A DNA stretch of 64,000 nucleotides from Candidatus Harrysmithiimonas galli. Lineage in GTDB: Bacteria; Bacillota; Bacilli; CAJFEE01. The notes below the pieces were generated by a model. The model saw only the letters and a program-made list of their open reading frames with translations, made no database searches and was not told the DNA's origin. Of this stretch, positions 10,502 to 19,674 are shown one piece after another; position 1 is the first letter of the stretch, and the number at the start of each line of letters is the position of its first letter. The stretch lies in the NCBI GenBank assembly GCA_904373265.1, contig CAJFEE010000003.1, forward strand, positions 62,001 to 126,000, written 5' to 3'. Made by a program: the position numbers and the translations under genes.

Positions 10502-11284
10502 TTATAAAAGATTTTTCACAGGTGCAAAGCTTTTCCGATGAATCGGCGTTACACCGAATTGATGCAAAGCCTCTAGATGCATTCTCGTTCCGTAACCTGC
10601 ATTTTTTTCAAATCCGTAACCTGGAAATTGTTTGGCATAATCTCGCATCATTTGATCTCGTGTTTGTTTTGCAATAATAGAAGCTGCAGCAATGGATACA
10701 CTTCTAGCATCCCCCTTAATAACCGAAAGCTGTGGGATATTAACATCCAGCTCCATCGCATCAATACATAAATAGTCACAAGAAACTGGCAAATCATCAA
10801 TTGCTCTTTGCATAGCCAGCTTAGTGGCATGATAAATATTAAACATGTCAATTTCCTCTACAGAAGCAATCCCAATCCCGATTGCAACTGCATACTTTTG
10901 AATTTCTTCATACAACTGACTACGTTTTTTATCGGATAGTTGCTTGGAATCATTTAACCCTAAAATCTTATATGCTTTTGGTAAAATCACAGCAGCACTG
11001 ACAACTGGTCCAGCAAGTGGTCCACGCCCTACTTCATCAACACCAGCAATTTTTTCAAATCCTTTTGCCCAGATTTCTTTTTCAAACCTAGTCATTTCAT
11101 CATATTTTAAAATTTCCATTTTTTGTTTTTCTTCTCTTTTCAAATAAGCTGTCAATGCAGTCTGAACAGATTTTCTATTATCTTTTCGAATCTCGTTTAA
11201 ATATTCCAATGAAACCGTGCCTGCTTTTAATTGATTAAAAATTTCTTTTGTTGTCCGTTTCAATTTTGTATCCCTCGTCCCCAT
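10502..11284 (-). CDS. rnhB: Ribonuclease HII
   Basis: Cleaves RNA of RNA-DNA hybrids and single ribonucleotides in DNA. The 260-residue frame has an N-terminal extension typical of Bacillales RnhB (about residues 1-70). The catalytic core shows GVDEVGRGPLAGPVV (acidic DE pair), LNDSKQLS, CIDAMELD, KGDARSVSIAAASIIAK and GYGTRMHLEAL. A TTG at 11263, 7 bases after GAGGG, is an alternative start giving 253 residues; the ATG at 11284 has only a weak ribosome site. It is the first gene of the rnhB-ylqG-ylqH unit. Confidence 0.95.
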   Translation of the reverse strand: MGTRDTKLKRTTKEIFNQLKAGTVSLEYLNEIRKDNRKSVQTALTAYLKREEKQKMEILKYDEMTRFEKEIWAKGFEKIAGVDEVGRGPLAGPVVSAAVILPKAYKILGLNDSKQLSDKKRSQLYEEIQKYAVAIGIGIASVEEIDMFNIYHATKLAMQRAIDDLPVSCDYLCIDAMELDVNIPQLSVIKGDARSVSIAAASIIAKQTRDQMMRDYAKQFPGYGFEKNAGYGTRMHLEALHQFGVTPIHRKSFAPVKNLL

Positions 11285-11692
11285 CTTTATCCAATTTTTG
11301 ATATCAGAAAATAACTTATAATCTTGTTTTCCAAATCTCTTTTATTCATTCTAATGCTTCATCAATCTCCTGTTTTTACCCAACACAAAAAAGCTTTAAG
11401 AAAATTGTTTTATCACAACATTGTTGCTTTTCTATTTAGACAACCATTCAGTTCCTCAAACAACTGCTATTTCAGAAAAGTATTTGCAGATGTCTATCTT
11501 TAACCATTATCCCAATTCTATTTGTTATAATGGTGCTTTATCGGTTGCAATTTCTTAAAGCTTATTCTTGTTTTATTTGATACCTTCCACGACAAAAGTC
11601 AAGAGATTTTTGGAAAAAGAACATACTTGCTCGCATACTTCTTTACCCACAGAGATTTCTCTTACTGATCAAGTGATTTATTTTCGATTTTT
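11285..11692. other. 408-bp spacer between rnhB and rbgA
   Basis: No intact gene. On the plus strand a short frame (11409-11558) looks like a relic of a Cof-type HAD phosphatase and is listed separately. The rest is AT-rich without a clear promoter or terminator. Confidence 0.5.
11409..11558 (+). pseudogene. Possible relic of a Cof/HAD-IIB phosphatase
   Basis: A 49-codon open stretch without a start reads YLDNHSVPQTT early and SICYNGALSVAIS at its end. In Cof-type HAD phosphatases the sequence after the DxDGTLLD motif has H-x-(I/V)-P-x-(S/T)-T, and about 50 residues later a YNGA(L) motif. Both motifs occur here in the right order but closer together, and the catalytic DxD itself is not visible. 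It therefore looks like a decayed, internally shortened gene. Recognition is from motif memory only. Confidence 0.3.
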
Positions 11693-12544
11693 CTATTGAT
11701 CAAATACATCCAATGTCATCCGCCCCAATCGACCACTTCGAATATCACGCAATAAAAATTCGGCCGTACGGTCGTAATCAATGTTCTCTTGTGAAACAAA
11801 ATTTTGTTTTTTCGCCAAATATTCCATGAACGCTAAAGAATCCTCCATAGTATCCGGAAAACCGTAGCGTTCAAAAAACGATGTACGATAATTTTCTTTC
11901 AACCATTGAATTGTATAAAATCCAATATCCTGTAACGGTAAAATGGTATCTTTAATCGCACCAGTAATTGCCAAGTGCATACCGATTCTTTCATCTTCAA
12001 ACTTTGGCCATAAAATTCCTGGTGTATCTAAAAGTTCAAGTTCTTTCCCTACTTTAACCCATTGCTGAGCAGTTGTCACACCTGGACGATCACCAGTTTT
12101 GGCAATATTTTTTCTTGCCAAACGGTTAATTAATGTTGATTTCCCAACATTGGGAATTCCCAAAATCAATGCACGAATAGCCCTTGGTGTTACAACCCCT
12201 TTTGCCCGAAGTTTATCAAATTTTTCCTTTGTTGCTCGCTTGGCTGCATCTGTCAAGGTCTTGATACCTTCTCCTTGATGTGCATTCATGATAACAGTTG
12301 GAATCCCTTTTGCTTCATAGTAATTTTTCCATTGAACATTCATTACAGGATCAGCTAAATCCGCTTTATTTAAAATTAATACTCTTGGCTTATTCATAAT
12401 AATTTCATCCATCATTGGATTTCTTGAAGAAACTGGAATTCTTGCATCAACCAATTCAAAAACAACATCAATAAATTTCAGTTTTTCAGTAACTTGTCTT
12501 CGGGCCTTTGCCATATGTCCCGGGAACCATTGAATGGTTTTCAT
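11693..12544 (-). CDS. rbgA: Ribosome biogenesis GTPase RbgA (YlqF)
   Basis: Essential late-stage 50S assembly GTPase with circularly permuted G motifs. The order in the 283-residue protein is G4 LNKADLAD, then G1 GIPNVGKSTLIN, then G3 LDTPGILWP. The N-terminus MKTIQWFPGHMAKARRQV is the family hallmark. It is downstream of rplS and the signal-peptidase copies, as in other Bacillales. The start follows AAGTAGGTG. Confidence 0.97.
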   Translation of the reverse strand: MKTIQWFPGHMAKARRQVTEKLKFIDVVFELVDARIPVSSRNPMMDEIIMNKPRVLILNKADLADPVMNVQWKNYYEAKGIPTVIMNAHQGEGIKTLTDAAKRATKEKFDKLRAKGVVTPRAIRALILGIPNVGKSTLINRLARKNIAKTGDRPGVTTAQQWVKVGKELELLDTPGILWPKFEDERIGMHLAITGAIKDTILPLQDIGFYTIQWLKENYRTSFFERYGFPDTMEDSLAFMEYLAKKQNFVSQENIDYDRTAEFLLRDIRSGRLGRMTLDVFDQ

Positions 12545-12615
12545 TGTTCTTTAAACACCTACTTTACTCTTGCAATTCTTTATAATGTTCTATTCAAATT
12601 TCATCAACAGACCAA

Positions 12616-13086
12616 TTAAACAAACGAAGTCTTCCCAACAACCATGTCCATTGAAATAATTCCAATCAACGGATCTCGGCTGTCATCACTATAATGATGA
12701 TTATCCCCAAGTACAAACAACTCATTTTCTGGCAATTGCTCATAATATGCGTCCAAAGCGGACTCTTTCTATGCTTTACCATTAATATACAAAACATCGT
12801 CTCAATATTCTATCATATCACCTGGCAAACCAATGATGCGTTTAATATAACTTTTATCTTCTGTTACATGAAATACAATAATATCCAAGCGTTCTGGATC
12901 TTTAATTTTATAAGAAATTTTATCCACAATCATGCGATTTTCATAATGTAAACCGAGGTCCTCCAGCTTCTCATCCACAAGCACAGGCGCATAAAAAACG
13001 TATAAATTATAAACATAAAAATGAATGCAACAATCCATACACATAGCCACGCAAAAATTGCTCCTCGTTTTTTTAATTTGTAACAT
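12616..13086 (-). pseudogene. Decayed second copy of type I signal peptidase (lepB)
   Basis: Tandem relic directly after lepB (11 bases between the lepB stop and this ATG). Segments closely match the intact neighbour: NRMIVDKISYKIKDPER, IVFHVTEDKSYIKRIIGLPGD, DDVLYINGKA, ELFVLGDN, DDSRDP and GIISMDMVVGKTSFV. It is dead by several lesions: frame changes in the N-terminal membrane helix (near 12990 and 13075), an in-frame TGA at 12802-12804, an in-frame TAG at 12769-12771, loss of about 20 residues before FVLGDN, and truncation after KTSFV. The catalytic serine region is scrambled (VDEKLEDLGLH instead of VDGESMEPTLH). Confidence 0.93.
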
Positions 13087-13097
13087 CTGCTTTATTT

Positions 13098-13667
13098 TTA
13101 TTTCTCAGGCTCATTATAACGCTCAATTCGGATTTCTTTCAGTGGCCAATAAACAATCGAAGTTTTTCCGACTACAGCTTCCATTGAAATGGTCCCGATT
13201 TCACGGCTGTCATTGCTAACTCGACGATTGTCACCAAGTACAAATAATCTTCCTTCTGGAACCACTTTTTCACCAATCAGCTCTTCCATTGTGAAATTAT
13301 ATGTTAACAAATCTCCCTCTGCCAACTGAGCCTTATAAGCATCTAAATACGGTTCATCATAAGCTTTGCCATTAATATACAGCACATCATCTCGATACTC
13401 TACTGTATCACCTGGTAAACCGATCACACGCTTAATATAATCTTTTTCTGCAGTTGCCCGAAATACGATAATATCAAATCGCTCCGGATCTTTAATTTTA
13501 TAAGAAATTTTATCCACAATCATGCGATTTCCATTATGTAATGTAGGTTCCATCGATTCACCATCTACCAATATCGGTGCATAAAAAAAGGTTCGGATGA
13601 CAAAAGCAAGTATAATCGCAATAATAAATGCCCGTACCCATTCAAACAAAGAGCTTTTTTCTTTCAT
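13098..13667 (-). CDS. lepB: Type I signal peptidase
   Basis: Membrane-anchored serine protease that removes signal peptides of secreted proteins. The 189-residue product has one N-terminal membrane helix (about residues 8-28), the catalytic Ser38 in VDGESMEPTL, the catalytic Lys79 in DYIKRVIGLPGD, and the structural box FVLGDNRRVSNDSR near residue 145. This is the normal size for Gram-positive SipS-type enzymes. It lies between rplS and rbgA; a decayed duplicate follows immediately downstream. Confidence 0.97.
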   Translation of the reverse strand: MKEKSSLFEWVRAFIIAIILAFVIRTFFYAPILVDGESMEPTLHNGNRMIVDKISYKIKDPERFDIIVFRATAEKDYIKRVIGLPGDTVEYRDDVLYINGKAYDEPYLDAYKAQLAEGDLLTYNFTMEELIGEKVVPEGRLFVLGDNRRVSNDSREIGTISMEAVVGKTSIVYWPLKEIRIERYNEPEK

Positions 13668-13704
13668 TTTTCCAACCCCACTTTACGATATTTATTCATG
13701 TTAA

Positions 13705-13740
13705 AAGGAAAAAAAGGAGCTTGTAAAAGTTACAGGCTCC
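13705..13740 (-). terminator. Intrinsic terminator after rplS
   Basis: Hairpin of GGAGC-(U)-UGUAA type arms (13716-13726 with 13730-13740) followed on the minus strand by seven U residues (13709-13715). It sits 10 bases after the rplS stop, so L19 can be made as a single-gene transcript with limited read-through into lepB. Confidence 0.88.
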
Positions 13741-13749
13741 AATTTTTCA

Positions 13750-14094
13750 TTATCGAATTTCTTTAATACGTGCAGCTTTCCCACGTAGTTTACGCAAATA
13801 ATAAAGCTTCGCACGGCGTACCTTACCACGACGCAATACTTCTAATTTTGCAATTTTAGGTGAGTGAAGCGGGAATACACGTTCTACTCCTACACCATAA
13901 GAAATTTTACGCACTGTAAATGTTTCACTAATTCCGCCGCCACGACGTTTAATAACAACACCTTCAAACACCTGTATTCTTTCACGTGTTCCTTCGATTA
14001 CCTTTACATGAACTTTTACAGTATCACCAGGTCGAAAATTTGGTAAATCTGTTTTCAGTTGTTCTTTTGTAATTTCTGCAATAAGCTGTTGCAT
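13750..14094 (-). CDS. rplS: 50S ribosomal protein L19
   Basis: L19 sits at the 30S-50S interface. The 114-residue protein begins [13 protein letters not shown] and contains [30 protein letters not shown] and the [17 protein letters not shown] end. The frame stays open upstream to 14178, but the ATG at 14094 with AAAGGAGAG ahead is the true start. The upstream open part is the untranslated leader. Confidence 0.98.
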   Translation of the reverse strand: MQQLIAEITKEQLKTDLPNFRPGDTVKVHVKVIEGTRERIQVFEGVVIKRRGGGISETFTVRKISYGVGVERVFPLHSPKIAKLEVLRRGKVRRAKLYYLRKLRGKAARIKEIR

Positions 14095-14178
14095 TTTATT
14101 CTCTCCTTTTACTCGATGCTCATAAAAGTAAGATTTCAGCGGAACATCAGAATATAGACTGGATATTTCCCAGCACAA
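14095..14178 (-). promoter_or_regulatory. Probable L19 leader RNA of rplS
   Basis: About 84 bases of transcribed leader between the rplS promoter and its start codon. Near its 5' end AGATTT can pair with AAATCT about 45 bases later, and internal arms CTGG/CCAG can form, giving a compact structured element. Autoregulatory L19 leaders are known upstream of rplS in Bacillales. The assignment rests on position and fold, not on a covariance-model match. Confidence 0.5.
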
Positions 14179-14183
14179 AATCT

Positions 14184-14212
14184 ATCATAACATACGAAAA
14201 AAAAACGTGCAA
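14184..14212 (-). promoter_or_regulatory. Sigma-A type promoter of rplS
   Basis: Minus-strand -35 TTGCAC (14207-14212), 17-base T-rich spacer, -10 TATGAT (14184-14189). Transcription would start near 14177, just ahead of the leader. Confidence 0.75.
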
Positions 14213-14523
14213 GAAAATTTACCCATAAGATAAAAAAGAAATACTATAATAAGGAAAATAAACCATAAAATAAGATAAAGTTTTCTTCCTAGCTATGGAA
14301 CCTTTATGAAATTTTAGCAGTTTTATGGATTATTCTCTTTTTTTATCATATTATTTAAATATTTCACGGTTTGTAGAAATATTTAAATAATTTTTCAAAT
14401 AAAATAATTATAAAAGCCTTTGCTACACATATAAAAGCACTCATATATTTTACCATTTTAGACGTTCATTATAAATTTACCAGATGTCTTACAACTGGCT
14501 GAAACAGCAAAACAAGCCAATAG
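14213..14523. other. AT-rich spacer between trmD and the rplS promoter, with a long inverted repeat
   Basis: No gene seen. The only structure is a perfect 16-base inverted repeat with a 10-base loop (14350-14365 and 14376-14391), made almost only of A and T and followed on the plus strand by TTTTT. It may serve as a weak terminator of the trmD unit or simply as a cruciform-forming spacer. Confidence 0.5.
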
Positions 14524-15276
14524 TTAAGTCATATCTATCCCATTTTCCAACTTGAATTTTTTCATCCAATATTGTTCTTCTTCTGTTAAACAACTTAAAT
14601 CTAATAAATCTGGTCTTCTTGTATATGTGCGAAGAAAAGATTGCATTTTTCTCCACTCTTCAATCATTTGATGATTACCTGAAAGTAAAACATCTGGAAC
14701 TTTCATTCCTCTAAAATCAGCAGGGCGTGTATACTGTGGATATTCTAATCTTCCTGTTGTATGAGAATCCTCTTTTGCTGAAACATGGTTGCCAAGCACT
14801 TTTTCCAAAAGTCGAACGACACTGTCAATCACAACCATAGCTCCGAGCTCACCTCCAGTCAAAACATAGTCTCCAATTGAAATTTCATCCGTAACAATAT
14901 GCGTACGAATTCTTTCATCATATCCCTCATAATGACCGCAAATAAAAATTAAATGTTCTTCTTTTGATAATGTTTCAGCTTTTTTTTGATTAAAAACCTC
15001 ACCTTGTGGGCACAGCAAAATGACTCTTGGATTTGAGATCGTTGATTGTCGTTTTAAATGTGAAACCGCATCAAATATTGGTTGAGGCTTTAAAACCATT
15101 CCTGCGCCACCTCCATAAGGGTAATCATCAACTGTTTGATGCTTATTATCTGAAAATGTACGAAAATTTGTCACATGAATGGTTACTGCTTGTTTTTCTT
15201 GTGCCTTTTTCAAAATCGAGCTGCCTAAAACACCAGTAAACATTTCCGGAAATAAGGTTAATACATCAATCTTCAT
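14524..15276 (-). CDS. trmD: tRNA (guanine37-N1)-methyltransferase TrmD
   Basis: SAM-dependent methylation of G37 next to the anticodon, which prevents frameshifting. The 250-residue SPOUT enzyme shows [13 protein letters not shown] at the start, [20 protein letters not shown], the trefoil-knot segment [12 protein letters not shown] and [14 protein letters not shown]. Its ATG overlaps the rimM stop by 4 bases (ATGA), so the pair is translationally coupled. Confidence 0.97.
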   Translation of the reverse strand: MKIDVLTLFPEMFTGVLGSSILKKAQEKQAVTIHVTNFRTFSDNKHQTVDDYPYGGGAGMVLKPQPIFDAVSHLKRQSTISNPRVILLCPQGEVFNQKKAETLSKEEHLIFICGHYEGYDERIRTHIVTDEISIGDYVLTGGELGAMVVIDSVVRLLEKVLGNHVSAKEDSHTTGRLEYPQYTRPADFRGMKVPDVLLSGNHQMIEEWRKMQSFLRTYTRRPDLLDLSCLTEEEQYWMKKFKLENGIDMT

Positions 15277-15794
15277 TCTATCAACCCTTCAATTTGCTCG
15301 ATTTGAATCACTTTATCGGCAATATTTACATTCTTCACTACCAAAGGAATATATGGAATTAAAATATCCTTACCCTTTTGAATGGGCTTGACCACCCAAA
15401 CATCATTCGCACCTGGTGACAAAATTTCTTTCACTACACCAAGCAGTTCATTTTTCTCATTATAAACTTTACAGCCGATCAATTCATAATAGTAATATTC
15501 TCCTTCATCCAAATCATTCAATTGGTCTTCAGATACCTTGAGTGTTGCACCTTTAAATTTTTCTACATCATTGATATCCTGAAATCCTTCAAAACTTAGC
15601 AAATCAAAATTTTTATGCTTTCGATGTGTTTTAACGGTTACTTGAACGCCTTCCCGATCTTCTCGGAAAAAGACATAAAGTGTATTTCCAATCCGATACC
15701 GTTCATCTGGAAAATCTGTAACCGACACAATGCGAACTTCACCTTTTAAACCATGTGTATTGACAATTTTTCCTACACGAAAATAATTGGTCAT
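15273..15794 (-). CDS. rimM: 16S rRNA processing protein RimM
   Basis: Assembly factor for the 30S head. The 173-residue protein begins [19 protein letters not shown], has the RimM N-terminal beta-barrel, then the PRC-barrel with [16 protein letters not shown] and [13 protein letters not shown]. The frame is open 15 codons further upstream, but the ATG at 15794 follows GGAGGGATAGA and matches family starts. It is coupled to trmD. The B. subtilis gene ylqD, usually between rimM and khpA, is absent. Confidence 0.96.
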   Translation of the reverse strand: MTNYFRVGKIVNTHGLKGEVRIVSVTDFPDERYRIGNTLYVFFREDREGVQVTVKTHRKHKNFDLLSFEGFQDINDVEKFKGATLKVSEDQLNDLDEGEYYYYELIGCKVYNEKNELLGVVKEILSPGANDVWVVKPIQKGKDILIPYIPLVVKNVNIADKVIQIEQIEGLIE

Positions 15795-15932
15795 TCTATC
15801 CCTCCATAACAATTTTTTACCTACTTTTAAATTCATCACGTAAGGATAATCGAAAAAGCAGGCATTTTATATAAATTGCTTTTAAAATGACTTAAACTCC
15901 TGATCTAATAAAAAGAATGTACAAATGATAAT

Positions 15933-15963
15933 AAAAAAGTTGAGGAAATCCCCTCAACTTTTT
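15933..15963 (-). terminator. Bidirectional-looking terminator after khpA
   Basis: Perfect stem AAAAGTTGAGG / CCTCAACTTTT with a 5-6 base loop. It overlaps the khpA stop codon and runs into A/T tracts on both sides. It should reduce read-through from rpsP-khpA into rimM-trmD. Confidence 0.75.
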
Positions 15964-16189
15964 AACATATTTCCAAATAAACCTTTTGATTTTTACGTAA
16001 AGCTGCACATTGTACAAGCAAACGTAAAGACTTTGCCACCCGACCTTGCTTTCCAATTATTTTCCCCATATCCTCCGAATGAACTGATAACTGGTACACT
16101 ATTTCATTCGGATTTTCTATCATTGTAATCGTTAAGTTTTCAGGATAATCTAGAAGTGGTGTAACGAGAACACGAATGAAATCCTCCAT
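15962..16189 (-). CDS. khpA: KH-domain RNA-binding protein KhpA (YlqC)
   Basis: A 75-residue single type-II KH domain protein that in related bacteria partners with KhpB in RNA binding and cell-size control. The GxxG loop is visible as IIGKQGRVAKSL. It lies 15 bases after rpsP, the conserved rpsP-khpA pairing. Confidence 0.95.
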   Translation of the reverse strand: MEDFIRVLVTPLLDYPENLTITMIENPNEIVYQLSVHSEDMGKIIGKQGRVAKSLRLLVQCAALRKNQKVYLEIC

Positions 16190-16204
16190 TCAGGCTACCC
16201 ATCC

Positions 16205-16477
16205 TTATTTTTGATTTTTAGAATTGTGGAACTTCTCCATAATACCAGCTTTAGAAAATAAATTACGAACTGTGTCAGAAGGTTTCGCTCCATCAGTCAA
16301 CCATTTTAATGCCAAATCCTCGTTGATATTAACTTCAGCTGGTTGACGAACTGGATTATAAGTTCCAATTTCTTCAATACAACGTCCGTCACGTGGAGAA
16401 CGAGAATCTGCTACAACAATACGATAAAAAGGTGCTTTTTTTGCGCCCATACGTTTCAAACGAATTTTTACTGCCAT
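16205..16477 (-). CDS. rpsP: 30S ribosomal protein S16
   Basis: A 90-residue protein beginning [22 protein letters not shown], with [19 protein letters not shown], both diagnostic of S16. A GGAGG site precedes the start. It is part of the ffh-rpsP-khpA-rimM-trmD ribosome and targeting cluster. Confidence 0.98.
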   Translation of the reverse strand: MAVKIRLKRMGAKKAPFYRIVVADSRSPRDGRCIEEIGTYNPVRQPAEVNINEDLALKWLTDGAKPSDTVRNLFSKAGIMEKFHNSKNQK

Positions 16478-16578
16478 AAAAACATTCCTCCAAAAATTTT
16501 TTCATTTTTACTCTAACAGTTATAAATCATACCAATAAAAAATTTATTTGTAAAGTATTTTTTCTTAACAGGTAAAAA

Positions 16579-17940
16579 TTAAAACGGAAACTTCATTCCT
16601 TTGAAACCTTTCATTCCTTTCTTTTTTCCTTTTTTCCCGCCCATTCCAGACATCATTTTCATCATTTTTTTCATATCTTCAAATTGTTTGAGTAGACGGT
16701 TCACTTCAGGAACAGAACGCCCGCTGCCTTTAGCAATTCTTTGCTTTCTTTTTGCATTTAAAATCGAAGGATTTTCTTTTTCAGCTGGCGTCATAGATTG
16801 AATAATTGCCTCAATATGCTTAATCTGTTTATCATCAATATGAACTTTATCCAAACCTTTCATCTTATTCATACCAGGCATCATTTTCATAATATCTTGA
16901 ATGGGACCCAATTTTCGTACCTGTGCAAGCTGATCTAGGAAATCTTGTAAGGTAATTTCATTTGTCCGCATTTTCTTTTGCATTTCCAGGGCTTTCTCTT
17001 GATCCACAGCATCTTGTGCTTTTTCAATTAAAGAAAGTACATCACCCATACCTAAAATCCGCTGTGCCATACGTTCCGGATGAAAAATTTCCAAGCCATC
17101 CAACTTTTCGCCAACCCCGATAAATTTGATGGGTGTATCAGTCACTTGTCGAATAGAAAGTGCTGCACCACCACGTGTATCACCATCCAATTTCGTTAAA
17201 ACAACACCTGTTAAACCAAGTTGATCATGAAATGATTGCGCTACATTCACCGCATCCTGACCAGTCATTGCATCTACCACGAGCAAAATTTCATCCGGAT
17301 GAACAGCCTCCTTAATTTGTTTCAGCTCATCCATTAAATTTTCATCAATATGCAAGCGTCCTGCCGTATCAATAATAACCGTATCCAAAAGCTCTTCTCT
17401 TGATTTTTCAATCGCTTGAGATGCAATTTGCACAGGGCTGACTTGGCTACCTAAAGAAAAAACTGGGACATCAAGCTGTTTTCCTAAAGTTTGAAGCTGA
17501 TCAATCGCTGCTGGACGATAAACATCAGCAGCAACCATAAGTAGCTTGCGGTTATATTTTTTACGCAATAAATTAGCAAGTTTACCAGAAGTTGTCGTTT
17601 TCCCAGCACCTTGCAAACCGACCATCATCATAACAGTCGGTGGCTTTTTGGAAAATTGAATATCACTTTTTTCGCCTCCCATGAGTTCGGTCAACTCTTC
17701 TTTAACAATTTTCACAACTTGCTGCGCTGGTGTTAAACTTTTTAACACCTCCTGCCCAATTGCTCGCTCGCTCACTTTAGCAACAAACGATTTTACCACC
17801 TTAAAGTTCACATCTGCTTCCAAAAGCGCCAAACGAACCTCACGCATCATCGTTTTTACGTCTGCTTCACTAATCTTACCTTTTCCTTTGATTAAATTTA
17901 ATGTATTTTGTAACCGGGTGGATAAACCTTCAAACGCCAT
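16579..17940 (-). CDS. ffh: Signal recognition particle protein Ffh
   Basis: SRP54 GTPase that binds signal sequences and 4.5S/scRNA. The 453-residue protein has an N-terminal helical bundle (MAFEGLSTRLQ), the G domain with P-loop GLQGAGKTTTSGKLA, DTAGRLH and TKLDGDTRGGAAL, and a Met/Lys-rich M domain ending MKKMMKMMSGMGGKKG. The ATG at 17940 follows AAAGGAGGTAGTGAT and is preferred over the in-frame start 7 codons upstream. YlxM lies immediately before it. Confidence 0.98.
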   Translation of the reverse strand: MAFEGLSTRLQNTLNLIKGKGKISEADVKTMMREVRLALLEADVNFKVVKSFVAKVSERAIGQEVLKSLTPAQQVVKIVKEELTELMGGEKSDIQFSKKPPTVMMMVGLQGAGKTTTSGKLANLLRKKYNRKLLMVAADVYRPAAIDQLQTLGKQLDVPVFSLGSQVSPVQIASQAIEKSREELLDTVIIDTAGRLHIDENLMDELKQIKEAVHPDEILLVVDAMTGQDAVNVAQSFHDQLGLTGVVLTKLDGDTRGGAALSIRQVTDTPIKFIGVGEKLDGLEIFHPERMAQRILGMGDVLSLIEKAQDAVDQEKALEMQKKMRTNEITLQDFLDQLAQVRKLGPIQDIMKMMPGMNKMKGLDKVHIDDKQIKHIEAIIQSMTPAEKENPSILNAKRKQRIAKGSGRSVPEVNRLLKQFEDMKKMMKMMSGMGGKKGKKKGMKGFKGMKFPF

Positions 17941-17953
17941 ATCACTACCTCCT

Positions 17954-18283
17954 TTATTCAATAGATTCCAATTGTTCCAAAATCTCCTTTAGTTCACATA
18001 GATGATTTTGTTCGGAAAATATACGAAGTTTTTCAAAATATACCTGTCGTTTAATATATTTCTCGTATAACCGAAGTTTATTTTCATAATCTTCCAACAC
18101 TTTTTCTGTACGACGAATATTATCATATACCGCTTGTCGACTGACCGCAAACTGCTCAGCAATTTCTCCCAACGACAAATCATCCTCATAATAAAGTGCC
18201 ATATAACTTTTTTGCTTTTCTGTCAATAAACTCTCATAAAAGTCAAAGAGATTTGTCAATCGTATTGTTTTTTCTAAATTCAT
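17954..18283 (-). CDS. ylxM: SRP-associated HTH protein YlxM
   Basis: A 109-residue helix-turn-helix protein of the UPF0122 family, encoded just before ffh in most Firmicutes and implicated in SRP function. Visible are [17 protein letters not shown], the [23 protein letters not shown] and a coiled-coil-like C-terminus. The ATG at 18283 is supported by GGAGGGATTTGT. The frame is open further upstream without a better ribosome site. Confidence 0.93.
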   Translation of the reverse strand: MNLEKTIRLTNLFDFYESLLTEKQKSYMALYYEDDLSLGEIAEQFAVSRQAVYDNIRRTEKVLEDYENKLRLYEKYIKRQVYFEKLRIFSEQNHLCELKEILEQLESIE

Positions 18284-18668
18284 ACAAATCCCTCCGAACC
18301 TTCTTCTGCAAATTTTTTCAATCATCGATCATAAAAGATAAGATAAATGTATCATGTATATTGAGTCCAAAAATATATGCTTTTCTTTATTTAAAACTGA
18401 GACCAACTTCCTCTGTTTCAATCCAAGACAAAAACAAAATAACTTCTTGACATTTGACCCGCTTTCTTCAAATGGGCAACAACTCTATCACAAAATATCG
18501 GCCTTTGCGCTAATTTCAGAAAAAATGGACTTTAACCAATCTTTTGATACAAAAATACTCTTATTTCAGCCTTCTTCTGAATTATGGACAATCCTATGAT
18601 TTTTATAAAAATCATATTATAAAAGCTTGTAAATGACAAAAAAACACAAGTAAGTACATAAGATATTT
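18284..18668. other. 385-bp spacer between ylxM and ftsY
   Basis: No recognisable gene. An 82-codon plus-strand frame (18354-18599) has no ribosome site, no family motif and spacer-like composition. A 20-base AT-rich palindrome (18596-18615) is a possible weak terminator for the smc-ftsY unit. Confidence 0.45.
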
Positions 18669-19673
18669 TTAATCATCTGATTGACTGGCTTCATTTTCCT
18701 TCCATAAATCAGCAAATAAGCCATACACAAATTCCTTTGTTTGAAATGGTTGCAAATCATCTAATTTTTCTCCAAGTCCAACAAATTTGACAGGAATCTG
18801 GATTTCATTTCGAATTCCAACGACAATCCCACCTTTTGCTGTACCATCTAATTTTGTTAAAACAATGCCGGTTACATTTGTAACTTCTTTAAAAGATTTC
18901 GCCTGAACCAAGCCGTTTTGCCCCGTTGTTGCATCAATAACCAATAAAACTTCATGTGGCGCATTTGGAATTTCACGTGCAATCACCCGATTTATTTTTT
19001 CCAATTCATTCATCAAATTCACTTTGTTCTGTAGACGTCCAGCAGTATCACAAAGTAAAACATCCATCTGTTTTTCTTTAGCGGCTTGAATAGCATCAAA
19101 CATAACAGAAGCTGGATCAGCACCTTCTTTTTGTACAATAACAGGTACTCCAACACGCTCTCCCCAAACTTGTAGTTGCTCTATAGCACCAGCACGAAAT
19201 GTATCACCTGCAGCCAACATGACATGTTTTCCCTGATTTTTTAAATAATATGCCAATTTCCCAATTGTTGTTGTCTTTCCTACACCATTTACGCCAACAA
19301 ACAAAATCACGGTCAAACCATCAGGTTGGAGGTTGAGCGTATAAAGTGTTTCTGCATCTGCTTCATATATTTCAACAAATTTTTCAACAATAATTTCTCG
19401 AACTGCCTCTGGTTCTTGAATATTTTTTCTTTTTACCTCTTGCTTAAGCTCATCAATCAGATCCAAAACAGTGTGGACTCCAACATCTGCCATAATTAAA
19501 ATTTCTTCTAGTTCTTCAAAAAAATCTTCATCAACTTTTCGATAACGGGCAAATAAATCATTTAATTTTTCGTTAAAAGACTCCCTTGTTTTAACAAGTC
19601 CATCTTTAAATTTCTCAGTTACAGCATTTTTCTTTTCCGAAAAAGATTGCTTTAATTTCTTAAAAAAACCCAT
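18669..19673 (-). CDS. ftsY: SRP receptor GTPase FtsY
   Basis: Membrane-peripheral receptor for Ffh-ribosome complexes. The 334-residue NG-domain protein shows a short charged N-terminus (MGFFKKLKQSFSEKK), P-loop GVNGVGKTTTIGKLA, GDTFRAGAIEQL, DTAGRLQNK and LTKLDGTAKGG. The long acidic A-domain of E. coli FtsY is missing, as usual in Firmicutes. Its ATG lies one base after the smc stop, so the two are coupled. Confidence 0.98.
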   Translation of the reverse strand: MGFFKKLKQSFSEKKNAVTEKFKDGLVKTRESFNEKLNDLFARYRKVDEDFFEELEEILIMADVGVHTVLDLIDELKQEVKRKNIQEPEAVREIIVEKFVEIYEADAETLYTLNLQPDGLTVILFVGVNGVGKTTTIGKLAYYLKNQGKHVMLAAGDTFRAGAIEQLQVWGERVGVPVIVQKEGADPASVMFDAIQAAKEKQMDVLLCDTAGRLQNKVNLMNELEKINRVIAREIPNAPHEVLLVIDATTGQNGLVQAKSFKEVTNVTGIVLTKLDGTAKGGIVVGIRNEIQIPVKFVGLGEKLDDLQPFQTKEFVYGLFADLWKENEASQSDD

Positions 19674-19674
19674 T

